Assembly (NCBI GenBank): GCA_037893245.1 | Contig: JBAIAA010000650.1 | Location: 1,319,808 to 1,383,807 of the forward strand | Length of the DNA stretch: 64,000 nt | Direction of reading: 5' to 3' | Origin: Crossaster papposus | Lineage: Eukaryota; Echinodermata; Asteroidea; Velatida; Solasteridae | Shown here: positions 39,993 to 52,600 of the stretch, piece by piece | Position numbering within the stretch: the stretch's first letter is position 1 | Layout of the letters: every line of letters begins with the position of its first letter | The notes under the pieces: generated by a model | Databases searched by the model: none | Told to the model about the DNA's origin: nothing | Seen by the model: only the letters and a program-made list of their open reading frames with translations | Translations under genes and position numbers: made by a program

Positions 39993-42900
39993 ATGGCCGG
40001 AGGACGGAGAGGTCCCGGTAGACCACAGCTGAGCCGGACGGCCCCGCCTCCACCGATGCACGCCACAAATGTGTTGGGAAACTCTGCGCAAACGACCATG
40101 ACCACAAGCACCATCCGACACAGGTCGGTGAATCAAGCTGATTTATTTATATATATCCTCGATCATCCTATTTCTGCGCACATAAGAGTTTGCAACCTAG
40201 TAGCTTAAAACTAAAAGAGCAACCACTCTTTTCATCAACAAAACTTATATTGTTGGCTCACTACCTTCCACCATGCCGACTAACAAAGCAAAATTCTCTT
40301 TATTTGTAGCGACAAGCGGGGAATTCCAAAGCGTGCAGTTTTGGCGTTCAGAAATAAATCCTGCCTAAATCTGCGCAGTGGGGCGCTTCATGGAAAATCT
40401 ACGGTGTCCGGGCCATGCAACTCAAGAACAACATTTTTTACTCCTTGATTTTGGAAAATATATTAGCTTGAACATTTTTAACATATTTATTTCCCTTTTT
40501 TTCCAATGCCAGCACACTTTTCGTAATTTCAAGAAGAATTCGGCATAATGGTTGAATTCTCAATGGATAATTGTTAATTTTTTTTATTTACAAAGGCATA
40601 TATTTTCAATATACATACAATTTATACATATTTACCTATTTAATATATGTAGACCCCAGTTTGTATTGTTATCATTGAAGAAATATATTAATAAATTTTG
40701 AAATGTACATTAATATTGAAACAATTAATTCAATTAAATATAGTAGGGTTAGCTCTACACGAGTGTTCATGAATCATACTCTCAGTCAAACTAAACTAAA
40801 GACTGCCGTGCTCTGGATTCATACTGAAATGGCTTTGTATGCTCTTTAGGAAATACAAAATAGTTTTACAATATTACAAATTGTCACCTCAGACGTTCAA
40901 ACTCAAAACCTCTCGTTCTAATATTAACAATCTTTATGATAATCGTTTATACAAGGTACACCCAGGACCAAGTTGTGCGTTTTATTGTTCATTTCAAGTA
41001 GCAATTGGTTCGCTGAGTTTTTAGAAGGGTGCATCAATAAACTCAGTTGTTGATTAGGCCTAAATTAATAAAAAATACAAATAAACCTAATATAATATTT
41101 AAATGCCTTAATAAATTGACCCCTCCTCAGATTTGGTATCCTGAACAATCTTTATAGATCATCCAATGTCATATATTCAACATCCCAATCAACAGAGAAA
41201 ATTGTAAAGATGTCAGATTTTAATAGGTATGACAGAAGAAAATTCCAAAATAATATAAGAAACATGTCTTCTTTGTTGCACCGCAAGTCTTAAACCCCCC
41301 TAAAAAAAAAAATGAATTATATAGGACACGGTAGCTATAATACTGACGACAGAGGGCGACCAACAAAGTTTACCGTGCGGTCATCTTTTCGACTTCTGCA
41401 GGCCCGAAAGCCTCTACCAACAATTGTACCTAGTAAATTAGCTGTAAAAAGCAGATTTTTTTCAATTTTTGCCCGACAAACCGTTAGAACATTCACTTTA
41501 CATATTTTTTCGGTGGTTGTGAAAGTTCATGCCTCAAAGAATACGATCCTAGTGACGGTACATCATTTTAAAGACGCGCGCGTTGCCAAATTGAAATTAA
41601 AGGCGAGTGCGCAGAAATAGGACCGCGTAGATTTAGGGGGTCTGACGATAATTATTATCAGGATGTACGTTTTGTTTCTTTTATCCATTTTATCAATTTA
41701 TTTTTCTTTGTCTAGAAATGGGCCAGGTGCCATGGCAACCAGCACCCCTTTAAAAACCCTGATCACTATCACGCCCATCCAGCACCCGATTATTCCTGTC
41801 CTGCCAGTAGAAGGCAGTTTGACCTTTGAGGTCACTGTGGTGCTGTATCTGTTGACCGTGCTCTTCCTGCAGTATGTGAACATCTACAAGACGGTGTGGT
41901 GGCTGCCAATGTCACCATCCCAGACTGCAATGGTTAGTTTCATAATTGTATTTGATTGCAGTAATGTAGTCGAATGACGAATCCATCACAAGTCCTCACC
42001 AATTATTTTCATTTTTTTTATTACAGAATCTGTATTTAATTGACCCATATCTTGTGATGTTCATCATCATCGTTCTGATTAGACGCCTTGTCTGGAGCTT
42101 CATTGTGGAGGTATGTGTATTCCCCACCCTGTCCCCCACCCTGTCCCCCACCCTGTCCCCCACCCTGTCCCCCACCCTGTCCCCCACCCTGTCCCCCACC
42201 CTGTCCCCCACCCTGTCCCCCACCCTGTCCCCCACCCTGTCCCCCACCCTGTCCTTCTATTTTTTATACTTGGCTTTATTTTGTTTGTAAATCATCTAAA
42301 TGAGAGATTTTTCAACTAACCCAGGTTTACAAAGATGCCAAGGTCTTCTCTGTGCTGTACTACCTGATCAGAGCCGTCAAGTTTATTCTAATGGTTGGCG
42401 TCCTGGGATTGGCTGTCTGGTCGCTATGTAAACTGTTCCTTAGCAACTCGCCGCTCAATCTGTTCTTCCTGGCATACCCGTGAGTTTGAGTTTTGTGCAT
42501 TGTCAGTTGTCATTTGAGTTTCCTGGTTTTTTTTTAACAGAATAACAGTTGTTCCTGCTACAGGAGAGTTCAAATTTCTTTTTCTTTCCAAGATAAGAAA
42601 TGTTAATTTCTTATCACTCGCTTACTATTGCAGAGGTCTCAACCACGCAAACACCAATTTGCTGGTTGATATCGGAAGTAGCATTAGTGATCAATTGTAC
42701 AGAAAGTCTACCCAATACATATCATTGATAACAGATAGATTGTTTCTGTACCTCAGCCTTGTGTCGTACTTCCTCCTCTACGGCCTGACCTTTGACCTCA
42801 ACAAGTCCGTCTTCGCCGTAGTCGTCAACAAGCTCTGGCCGCGGGGAGAGGCCGCCTCCAATCACGCCTCCCCCCTCGACAAATCTGTCTTTGCCTCTCC

Positions 42901-44466
42901 GCCCTGCTCCCCGTTGCCAAACTCCACGTACGAGACCACGCAGCACAAGTGCACCCACGTTCCGGTCGAGGTGCGCAAAGAGGCTGACGTTCTGAAGTAC
43001 GACTTCAACGCCCGGATGAAGAACGTCCTCTTCAATTCTATGGTCTGTGCCTACTATGTAGGCTTTGTGCCGATCTGTTTTCTTCAGGTGAATTCAATTT
43101 GTGGTTTTGCCTAAATAAAGTTTTGAAGGACATTTAACAGTCGTAAATTCTGTATGATCGTGTATGACCGTATGTATCATTCTAAGTTAAAATTGTTTTG
43201 ATGCCCAGCCATCTTCAAAAGGAAAGAAGTTGATGTCGGATTCGTTTGGACTAAAAACATGTGTTGCTTTCTTCTTATTTCAGCCGTCCATGTACCTTGA
43301 CCTGTGGTGGGCGTGTCTCATGATTGCTTTCGTCTGGATCAACTCCTTTATAATGTTCAGCTGCCACTTCTTGCCAGCGTACTACTGCGACGCCCTCCAC
43401 CGATGCTCCTTACACCTCGGCAGGTGGCAGAAGGTGGATCACGGGTACAGCAACACCCCACAACACGTGTGAGTCAAGGGGCAGGGCAGGGCCAAGACAG
43501 GACAGGATGGGGTTGGGTTGGGTTGGGTTGGGCAAGGCGCAACGGGGCGGTGCGGGGCGGCAAATGCAAAGATTTGAGAGAATTGTTTTTCTGTTTACAG
43601 TAAATATTTTTGTTGTGAATTTAGAACTTTTGCAGCTTTTCGACTTTGATTAGTTTTAACTGATAATTTTCACGGTACCATTCTGTCACAAGTTATGGCA
43701 AAAAAAGCAAGTAGATTGTTATGAACCTAACCACTCTAAGAGACGTAACTTATGAAAACAATTATCTTTGATTATTTTCTAAAGATGGTCTGACACGACT
43801 GTGTGGCCCCAAGGCGTGTTGGTGAGGTACAACAAGGGCCTGTACAAGGCCATGGGACAGCAGAACGTGGCGCTTCCCTCGGACGGATCTTACGCCCGAT
43901 TCTATGTAAGTCAGAACAGGCCACAGAGGGATCCAATATTCCAAAATATTCATTTTTTTGAGTTGCGTTCGAATCCCACCTGAGCCAATATGTGGATTGG
44001 GTTTTTAGTTCTTGCCTGATTCCGAGTTTCCCCCAGGATATATTCTTCTTGGGTTTTCCTCCCACCTCTAAAACTATAACTTCTACCAGTTGTCTTCTCT
44101 CTACAGGTTTCTTCAGGCTTGCGAACTACACTGCGCAACATACCTTGGTTTCATTACCAGAAAGGGTTATTATTAAAAATAATTGTAAATATTGATATTG
44201 TGTGCCACATTTTCCATTGGTTTCTTCGCCTTTTATCTTGGTAGTTTATGTTCCATCAGCCGCTGCGGGTTCTCAACGGTCTCCTGTGCCTCCAGATCAG
44301 CGTCATCTTATTCCAGCTGTATCTCCTATTCATGCACTCCCACTGGAATCACGTCATCTCTCTCTCCTTGCTCCTCTTCTGCAACTACTACGTCCTCTTT
44401 AAGCTGCTGAGAGACCGGATAATCCTGGGCAAGGCTTATCACATCAAGGAGGAGGAAGTGGAATAG
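39993..44466 (+). CDS. TMEM39A: Transmembrane protein 39A, complete (8 exons)
   Basis: Exons 39993-40123, 41716-41932, 42027-42110, 42325-42479, 42757-43087, 43284-43468, 43785-43905 and 44245-44466; phases agree, 481 residues (human 488). Diagnostic stretches: start [17 protein letters not shown] (human MPGGRRGPSRQQLSRSA), [60 protein letters not shown], and [18 protein letters not shown] near the end. TMEM39 proteins are multi-pass ER membrane proteins involved in COPII export and, for human TMEM39A, SAC1 trafficking and autophagy control. About eight hydrophobic helices can be seen. The acceptor at 42757 gives the best family alignment. An acceptor at 42634 is also in frame and would add 41 residues. 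Intron 3 starts with a minisatellite, intron 6 holds a G-rich repeat and intron 7 a SINE. Confidence 0.96.
42114..42253 (+). repeat. 12-bp minisatellite at the start of TMEM39A intron 3
   Basis: About eleven nearly identical copies of CCCTGTCCCCCA begin within ten bases of the exon 3 donor (GAG/GTATGTG). They fill about 65 percent of the 214-bp intron. Confidence 0.95.
43505..43534 (+). repeat. (GGGTT)n G-quadruplex-prone repeat in TMEM39A intron 6
   Basis: Five G-runs of three or four, each separated by TT, in the sense strand about 40 bases after the exon 6 donor. This fits the G3-loop2 quadruplex rule. Confidence 0.8.
43965..44172 (+). repeat. tRNA-derived SINE, family 1, in TMEM39A intron 7
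   Basis: Begins around the B box (CGTTCGAATCCCACC), then GAGCCAATATGTGGATTGGG, GGGTTTTCCTCCCACCTCTA, GTTGTCTTCTCTCTACAGG and the 3' TTTCATTACCAGAAAGGGTT. Same body as 5655-5945; the tRNA head is truncated. Confidence 0.8.
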
Positions 44467-47400
44467 TAAAAGAAACGATCATGGTGAGCTACTCAAACGA
44501 GCTACTCAAACGCACCTGTTGCAAGTGTCGCACCTGTTTCGACACCATTCTTTGGGTGCCATACAGGGTAGTCCCAAGCCAATTTAAGCTTCATCCCATA
44601 TGTTATATAATCATGCTTTGTATTGATTCCGCTTTCATAGGAAAAATTGCCTTGAAAACTTGTCATTTGTCATCAATTTTGTCTTGTTTTCGTGCATTTT
44701 CAACCTAAAGTTGTCTTTAGAATGCCTTTTAATATTGTAAAGAAAACCAGAATGCTTGTAAATAGCCTTTCAGTATTATTTTGCCTCCGATTTTTGCTAG
44801 TTTTTGGGTTTTTTTCATTCTTTTTTAAAGAATGAAAAGTATTCTTTCACAAAATGTCTGCTTGTTTTCTACCAGTACTTTTCAAAATGGTGGGAGAAAT
44901 ATTCCTCTTTATTGAATTTTAGGTGGATGTAAAATATGGAAATGGGTGTTTTGTTTGTAGCGAGCTGGGAAAAGGTTGATTCATGCTGTATGAATAATGA
45001 GTATATTTGCATAATTAGAAAGTAATGAATATTCATATTATTAAAGACAAGGAATATTTACCTTTCTGCTTAATTTTTTTTTTAATTCAAAAGACAAAAG
45101 AACTAAGTTGACAATATCTTCCATAGTCCAAACTTGACCCAAGTCTCGGAATCTGGTGACACTATGGTAATTTCCAAGCCGGGCGTCTTCTAGAAATGGC
45201 TACAAAATCCTTCAATAACAACTCATGGATTTGGACAGTTCAGAGGTTAGTGTTAAAGGAAACTACCGCATTGGGGAGCCGTCCAGATATTTCAATTTTA
45301 TCATTTTTTTTTTATTTTTTTTTAAAACAACTTTATTCTCCAATTCTTTTTTTTTTAAATTGTGCAAACAGAATTTGGTCGAACTGTTATGCTTCACGAA
45401 TAATTCCTGTTGGTCTATTGCGATTAGTTTATTTTGACTTTTTGGGATTCCAGTTCAACGTTTTCCATTTGTATTTGATTGTTTATTCAGACAGCCCTCT
45501 TCCATGTTCACTGCAGAACATTTCCAGAATCTCTTCCCAAATCATTAGATGATTCTTTGTCTCAAACACATGGGAAACAAACTGAAGCTATATTAGTGAA
45601 TGATTATTAGACTTATTGGACACGATATTGAACAAATCCATATTGTGTGAACCATGTTGTTTTAGATGTTATGCAAAGGGTGTTGATGTTCGATTTAATG
45701 GGGCCATGTTTTAAACTGTATGTAAAAAACAAAAACTTCTTGAAAACAAACCGAACAAGTTGAACCCAACAATCTTTGCCTCCTCGACTATAAAATGTTA
45801 GATTTTTAACTGGGCCAAAACAGAGTTTATATTGAGCTTTAACTACTTAGATATGGTTGTCATGGTATTTAGACGTTGTAATTATGTAGCGCAGGCAACT
45901 ATTACGGAATACTTTATAGACAAAGTAGTGATTTATATTTATTAAAAGACCGTTGCTTCCAAACAGAACAAACTTTGTTGGGTATTTTCTTTTTTTTAAG
46001 TTGTTTTTCTATGAACTTGTCACAGTATTATTATTGAAAAAATGTTTAATATGATTTCAAATTTGCTATTATCTTTGGGATGTTTTATCAAAATTGGGCC
46101 AACAAATAGTTTTCTTAAGAATTATAAATTGTAAGGGTTAGCCTTTCGTTTTTATCAGAAATGGGAAAAAATGAGTTTTCTTGCAATAATTTTAAAAAAA
46201 TGTTTAGCCTTGGGTTAGCCTTAGGGGGTGTTACATGTATTTGGAAAAACGCAATTCAATTAAACATTTCACACTAAAATATCCAAGAAATAATCCTTGA
46301 TTTTATTTTATTTTTGTTATCACAATCAACATTGTGTGAATACAGGTGTCTCAATACCCATTTTTATAACGACATATAAAATCTCTTTCTTGAACATTTA
46401 ATTAATAGGTATATAATAATTGGTAATTGTTTTTCCAATTATGCCACAGACTCAATGACCGATAATAATGGCATAATACAATACTAATGAGGTACAGTTA
46501 TTACAGTGAATACAATACATAAACACATGGAATAGAAAAGGGTTGTGGGTTCATGCACAATTTATTTCCCATAAAATTACCCCAGCCCGACCCATATTCA
46601 CCCACATCACCCAATCCAGACAATAAACAAACTTCCAACAACTTTTGAATGCAGGATTTTTCATCTTGAAAGTCCTCCCCAAAAAATTACAAAAACTTTC
46701 AGAATTTTTCAATTTGTTTGTTTTAGAACATAACCGTCTTACTAAAAAGAGTTAAGCTCGCAAAAATATTATATAAAGCTAAAACTTTAAAGAAACAAAT
46801 GGCAAAATAATTTAAATTAAAATAATAATAATAATAATGCACAAATATTAAAAGATACACACCATTCTCGTATGCACTTTGTTACAAATTGTTATGAGCT
46901 CAAACTATTGGCAAATAAAAATGGTGGACTTTTATAAAACATTTGGCTACTATAATTAAAACGATTTTTTGTAGGTGCTTGATACTACAGAGTTGTAGAC
47001 CAAATTCACTTTATTTGAGTACCATGATATTATTAAATTTTCAGAAATTATCAAACTAATAACAGAATTGGAACTAAAGCAACAAATTTAAATAATGCTT
47101 TGTTTTGCAAATTGTTCCCATTGGTTAAAAGCGTAATAGTCCATACTATATGGACCAATAGAAAGCTGCGTTTCATCATGCCCATGTAACCCTAATTTAG
47201 ATTGGCCAAAACCCCTAGCTATGCAGTTAAGTGAACCAATGAGAAATCAGTTAATAGAACATTTGAGTTGCTAACATATTTCTGTTTTACACACACACTC
47301 ACATGCGATAGTCTCTCGTTCTTAAGTTTACAACAGTAATCGCAAACAAACACTCGTGCGCATATTATCATTAAATCAACAAAGTCAAGAATCACACACG

Positions 47401-47889
47401 ATTTTTACATAAACATTTTTTCGGCAATTCATCGTCAATATTGTTTTTAAAACAAAGATAATGAATACTTTTTGGGTACCTTAGCCATAATTTTCAGCAA
47501 GCCTGAAGCACGATACGGGAAAGAAATGACTTTATCTACTGTTATGTTTAGGTATTAAGTTAAAGACTTTTTAAATCTCATATCTTCATCCAAATAATTA
47601 CAGTATAAAGCAAATCATTTAAATAATTTTGTTTTGTCGCAGGTGACATTTCAGTAAACTTAAATGCAACTGGTAAATAAATAAAACGTAATAATCTTGC
47701 AACACATTTGAATATATGAGATGCTAAATACACTGACAGGCAAGATTTATAATGGTAGTGCGTATTCATGTTTGTTTTACATGATTTACTGGTATGTACA
47801 GCATATAATGGACAAAAAGGTAGAGAACATATAATTCCAAATTAAATTTCTTTAACAATTATGTAAATTGCCCGACCACAGACCGAGGG

Positions 47890-48172
47890 CTCATTTTATA
47901 GAGGTGCTATGTAATCAGACAATTTTGCTAAGCAGTAAGCATGACAAATCCTCCTTACCAGGTTTACAGACCAAATGTTCAGGGATACATAATTATTGTT
48001 TGTGACTGATATTCAGCTGGTTTTTGCTTAGCATGAAAAGCACACATAGTTTTGGCTGGTAACCTGTTTTGAATAAGCAAAAATTAAAAAGCACACAGAG
48101 TTTTGGCTGGTAACCTGTTCTTACTTAGCAAGAATTGTCGTGCTTAGCAGCTTCATGAAATTGATTCCAGAC
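47890..48172. repeat. Family A palindromic element
   Basis: Shows AATTTTGCTAAGCAGTAAGC, TTGTTTGTGACTGATATTCA, two copies of AGTTTTGGCTGGTAACCTGT and the end GCTTAGCAGCTTCATGAAAT. The doubled internal segment suggests a local duplication. Confidence 0.75.
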
Positions 48173-48587
48173 ATTTTTTGAGTTGGATTTGTTTTAAATT
48201 TGTGCCCAAAAATTGTATCACCTTTATTTTGAGAGTCAAATTACAATAAACCCAAGTTGAATAAGTTGAAATAGGTTCCTCTACTGTCAGCGGTCAGCAC
48301 ATTAGTTTTAAGTACAGCACGCCATCGCATAGCACCATTCCTAACACTCGACCCTTTTTTTCCCAATGCACACATTTCGAACGTCGTCAAATATGACGGC
48401 TAAAACCAAAATATAACAGCATTAACAGCCATTGGTTGCGATTCCCTTCCTTTCTTGTAGTTGGCCGTGCAATATAACACAAACAATTTAATCACATTGA
48501 GTATTAAATAGAGAAATCCATGTTTACGCTTCTAAACTTTCCAGTTTGGTGACAAGATGGCAACTTTTGGCAATTGCTAATAGATCA

Positions 48588-48706
48588 AGTGCATTCGGCA
48601 GACATCTTGAGGTGCATTCGGCAGACATCTTGAAGGTGCGTTCGGCAGACATCTTGGGGTGCATTCGGCAGACATCTTGAAGTGCATTCGGCAGACATCT
48701 TGAGGT
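48588..48706 (+). repeat. 24-bp minisatellite (GCATTCGGCAGACATCTTGA)
   Basis: Five near-identical units of 23-24 bp. Their translation gives a spurious repeated frame. Confidence 0.95.
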
Positions 48707-49674
48707 GCGTGGGACATTAATTAATACATTATTACACAAACCTTCACGTAAACAGTGGCGTGAACCCATCTATTGAGGCCAAAAACCGTGACGCACTTCC
48801 CCACACTTTTCTTTTGCTCACAGGCAATGCAGTAACATTATAAACATCTTTTAGATACTCGATCAGCACATATAACAAAAAAATGTCCGGCACAAAAACG
48901 TACGCAACTCTAAAAATTGCTTACAATTTTTGTAGTCAAAAATGGCAACAACAAATTAAATTTTAAAGATGTTGCAGAATATGCCAATATTTTGGCATCC
49001 AACCATCCATTTTAAAATTTAAATCCCCACGTATGGGTAAATTATTTAAATAAAAGGTATTTCACGTCTCCTTTCTGTTTTTCTTTCTCATTTCCAAAAC
49101 AACTATTCGTCCAAAGACAGCAGTGAATTTGGAAGCACCCGTTTGTTACGCTCACCTCGGAAGGCAAACACTAACATTTACCAAAATGCCCACAACAAAT
49201 ATATTTAAAAAATAAATAAATAAAAAATCATTAATTTTTATCTGCAACCCAAGTGCAAACTTTGCATAGGAGTGGCAGTTTAAATAGACTAATCTTTTTT
49301 TATACTCGACTAAAATTTATTTTTTGAAGATTTGTTGCAACCCATGTTACCATGGAATGTGCAAAGTGCTGTTGTGCGCTCTGCTGTGATGTGATGTAGG
49401 GGGCGCTCTAACTTACTTAGAATCAGTAACAAGGAAGTGTGCTCTGCCACAAAAATCAGTGAAACGGAAACACGGAAACAATAATATTGAGAACCTTGAG
49501 GTTCTTGGAGTATAAATAAAATTTTAAATTGCATTGCAAACAATTGAAAGAATAATCTCTTTTTACAGACATCATTTAGCCGACGGAGTGACGGTGTTTA
49601 TAAATGTCCCCAGTCACAGAACTCTAGATTCTCCACGGACGCAAGAAATTTGCGCGGGGAGTTTTTGTCTTCGT

Positions 49675-52600
49675 TCATTTAAGGCGCTGGGTCACGTTGG
49701 CCAAAGCGACAGCGAAAGCCTGCAGGGCCGCGAAGGGATATTGGAAGTCTAAGGTGTAAGCGTGGCCGTCTATTCGTCCAAACTGCATCACCTAAAATAA
49801 GGGGGGGGGGGGGGGGTGGTTTGAGAGGAGATAATGAAGAAAAAAAGAGAAATTTCAATCAATAACAAATGTTCAGTTTGGTAAGTCACACTGAAGACAT
49901 GTTGCTTCTTAGGACTCCTTATTTTAATTATTTCAATCCTAGCAGAATATTTGCCTTTGACAAAGATTCTGCTAGGATCTGAATGTTCGGCTGTCTAATT
50001 TTATTGATTTGTATATTTCAGGCCCGTCCAGTCTGCTAACAATTTGCATCAGTTTTGTTCATTTTCATCGATCCATTTGATTGTAACATTGCCTGGACCC
50101 TGTTTTTCTACAATCCTCGATCAGGCCATCATCTGTGGGTAGCACACCCTGATATTTCTGACAGATATTTCTGACCTCGCTCGTTGCATGTTTATCCATC
50201 ATTCCTTTTGAATTACAGAAAAAATGTGCTTGTACATGTACAGACGTCCTTCAACGCGAACTGGTTAACTGTATAAGAGGCAACAACAGGTAGATTTCAC
50301 TTCTGTAAGACCACTCTAATAAACAAAACAGGAAGCAAAGCTCACCTGTTTGCCGTGCAGCTCCACTTGGAAGTTCTTTGCTGATTCCTGGGTGACTCTA
50401 CCCCCAAAGTCCAGCTGATAGACCTGCGTGCTCTCGTTCCACAGCGGGGCCTTGTTGCGCATGACAAACACCCTGGATTTACAGTCCGCATACTGTCGCA
50501 TGAGCTTGGCACGGCGCGATTTGGAGCTTCCTCCCGGAGCTTCCTCTCCACTGTTGTTATCGGCAGCATCACTCTCCGAGCTGTCAGCGCCGGCTTTCAT
50601 GCGTCCGCGGGACGGGCTCCCGCCGCAGAGCGAAGTCCGTCTGTCCTTGGAGCTTTTCTTGGTCTTTTCAGTCTCAGGTACAATTTCGTTGTCGCCCTGC
50701 TTGACGGCGCTGCCCGGCGAGGTGCCCGCGCTGCTTTCACTTCTGCTGCGGGATTTGGATTTGGGGCGTTTTCTCTTCTCATGCGGAGATTTGCCAGAAG
50801 AGGATGGGCTGCGGTCCCTTCCGAGGCCATTCTGCGGACTGCCGTTATTCGTCCTGTTGTCCGCTTGCATTATATTCTTTGGGCTAGAGCTGGAGCGGGG
50901 CCGGTTACCCCAAGGGGGTCCTGGCATGAGGCTCCGTTGAGATTGCACTAAGGATTCTCTCCTGTCTGTCTGCCGTAAGCTGTCGCGCTTTTTGCACGGG
51001 GACGTCGTAGCGACCGCCGGCTCAAGGGTATCCATCGGGAGGGGTTTGTGGTCCATGGTTTGGTTGGCGACGCCGTCAGGAGGGTGGTGTTGGGCAACAC
51101 TCGTCGGAATCAGCTGACTTGCGCTGTCCGCCCACCGAGGCATATCCGTCTGCAACTCCTCAAAGTCGCAAGGCTCGCTGGAAATCAACGTGCCGTCCAC
51201 GATCTCCGTGGTCCCGTTAATAATCTGGGCATTCTCTACAACGTCCAGCGACCCAGTTCTCCCCGCCACTGTCGTCGTGGCTTCAAGGGAAGTCTTGAGG
51301 ATATTAGCAGTGCGCCGTTTCGGTATCGCCCCCTGCCTAATGAACTGTTCCCGATCCGGTTGGACCTTGGCGGTCGGGGGAATGTTCTCATTGGTCACCT
51401 CCCGTGGTCTGGGCACTTCCATTGCAGGGGGAGGGGGTTCCTGATCCGCGACGTCCAAGTCGCTGCTTGAAAAGCTACGATTGGTTGATTTCATAGGAGC
51501 GATGGGGGCGGGGCCTCCTGCCCTGCTCATGGGAGGCTGAGGAGGCGGCTCTGAAAGACCAAAAAAAATAAACATAAGCGAAAAATATCACAGAAAAACA
51601 CACTACGGTATTGATTTCAACACAATAAGGGCAGAAACAACACACATTTGAAAGTAAAAACAATCGTAATTATGACAACATTTCTTTTAGGGTGGGGGGG
51701 GGGGGGGGGGGGGGGGGGAAGCATTGATTATTTTGTTATTGTCAACAATTAATTTGTCGGTGTAAAAATCAAGTCCCTAAATTCTTCCCAAGGTCTGCAA
51801 TCTACTGTAGGGAATCAAACAAGAACCAAGCAACGTAACACTTTCGGAAAAAAAAAAAAAAATAGGCAGTGAATTTGGACTGTGGTGAAAAGGCTGCTGG
51901 TGTGCACAGACAACCAATGGTAGAAGATAGCATAAGATAGCATAAGACAGCTCCATCGCTCAGAAAGTAGCAGAGTAAACAACTTAAGGGGGGGGGGGAG
52001 AGAAAGAGGGAGACAAATAGGTCTTGGTGTAGACATAACACCCCAGCGTCACATTAATCTCCAGCCAAAGTACTGTCTATAAGATTAAAGAGAACGATAG
52101 GGAACAAAATGTGATGACAAATGGATTCACATTTTGGCCCCTGACTCTAAACGTTCCCATGTGAATATATTGACAATTCTTTGCCACATCTGTTAAACCA
52201 ATGTGCATTTCTAATGTAAATATTCATGTGTTTGATTATGTAAAGCAAGTGCTGTGTATTAATTCGTTTGATACATTTTTTGGACAAAAATACCAAAAAC
52301 CTTGGTCTGATGTTAAATGTATTTTGTCATTTGTGACTTGAAAATTTCTCTTTGAAAATTTTGCAGAGCTGCTAAGCAGACAATATTGCTTGGTATGCAT
52401 AAATGTGTGAAAGAGCCAGTCAACAGTTACATGAAATTTTTAGCTGGTAACCCATTTTTCCTAAGCAACTATTTTCTGTGCTGACGTGATCCTATATGCT
52501 TTAGAGGATCCATGCAAAACAATTTCTTTATGAATTTTCTTTAGCATAAGCAAATTTACAAATACTAAACCAGAATTTTAAAAGAAAATTACCTACATGT

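Larger units (their letters stand above)
44467..49674. other. Long AT-rich region between convergent TMEM39A and TULP4
   Basis: Presumed long 3' UTRs and intergenic DNA. Contains a family A element (47890-48172), a 24-bp minisatellite (48588-48706) and an AATAAA on the minus strand at 49316-49321, a likely TULP4 polyadenylation signal. Many stop codons in all frames; no gene supported. Confidence 0.5.

Noticed and set aside
41312..41620. 102-residue frame in TMEM39A intron 1
   Set aside because: No family resemblance, no splice support, and surrounding DNA has intron composition.
41996..42319. Long frames with GDRV, PTLS, PPCP or PHPV repeats on both strands
   Set aside because: All are translations of the 12-bp minisatellite in TMEM39A intron 3; multiples of three keep every frame open.
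48588..48706. Possible CRISPR array
   Set aside because: Direct repeats without unique spacers; it is a minisatellite in a eukaryotic genome.
50428..51470. Plus-strand frames of 170 and 140 residues
   Set aside because: Antisense to the long TULP4 exon; no start context or family resemblance.
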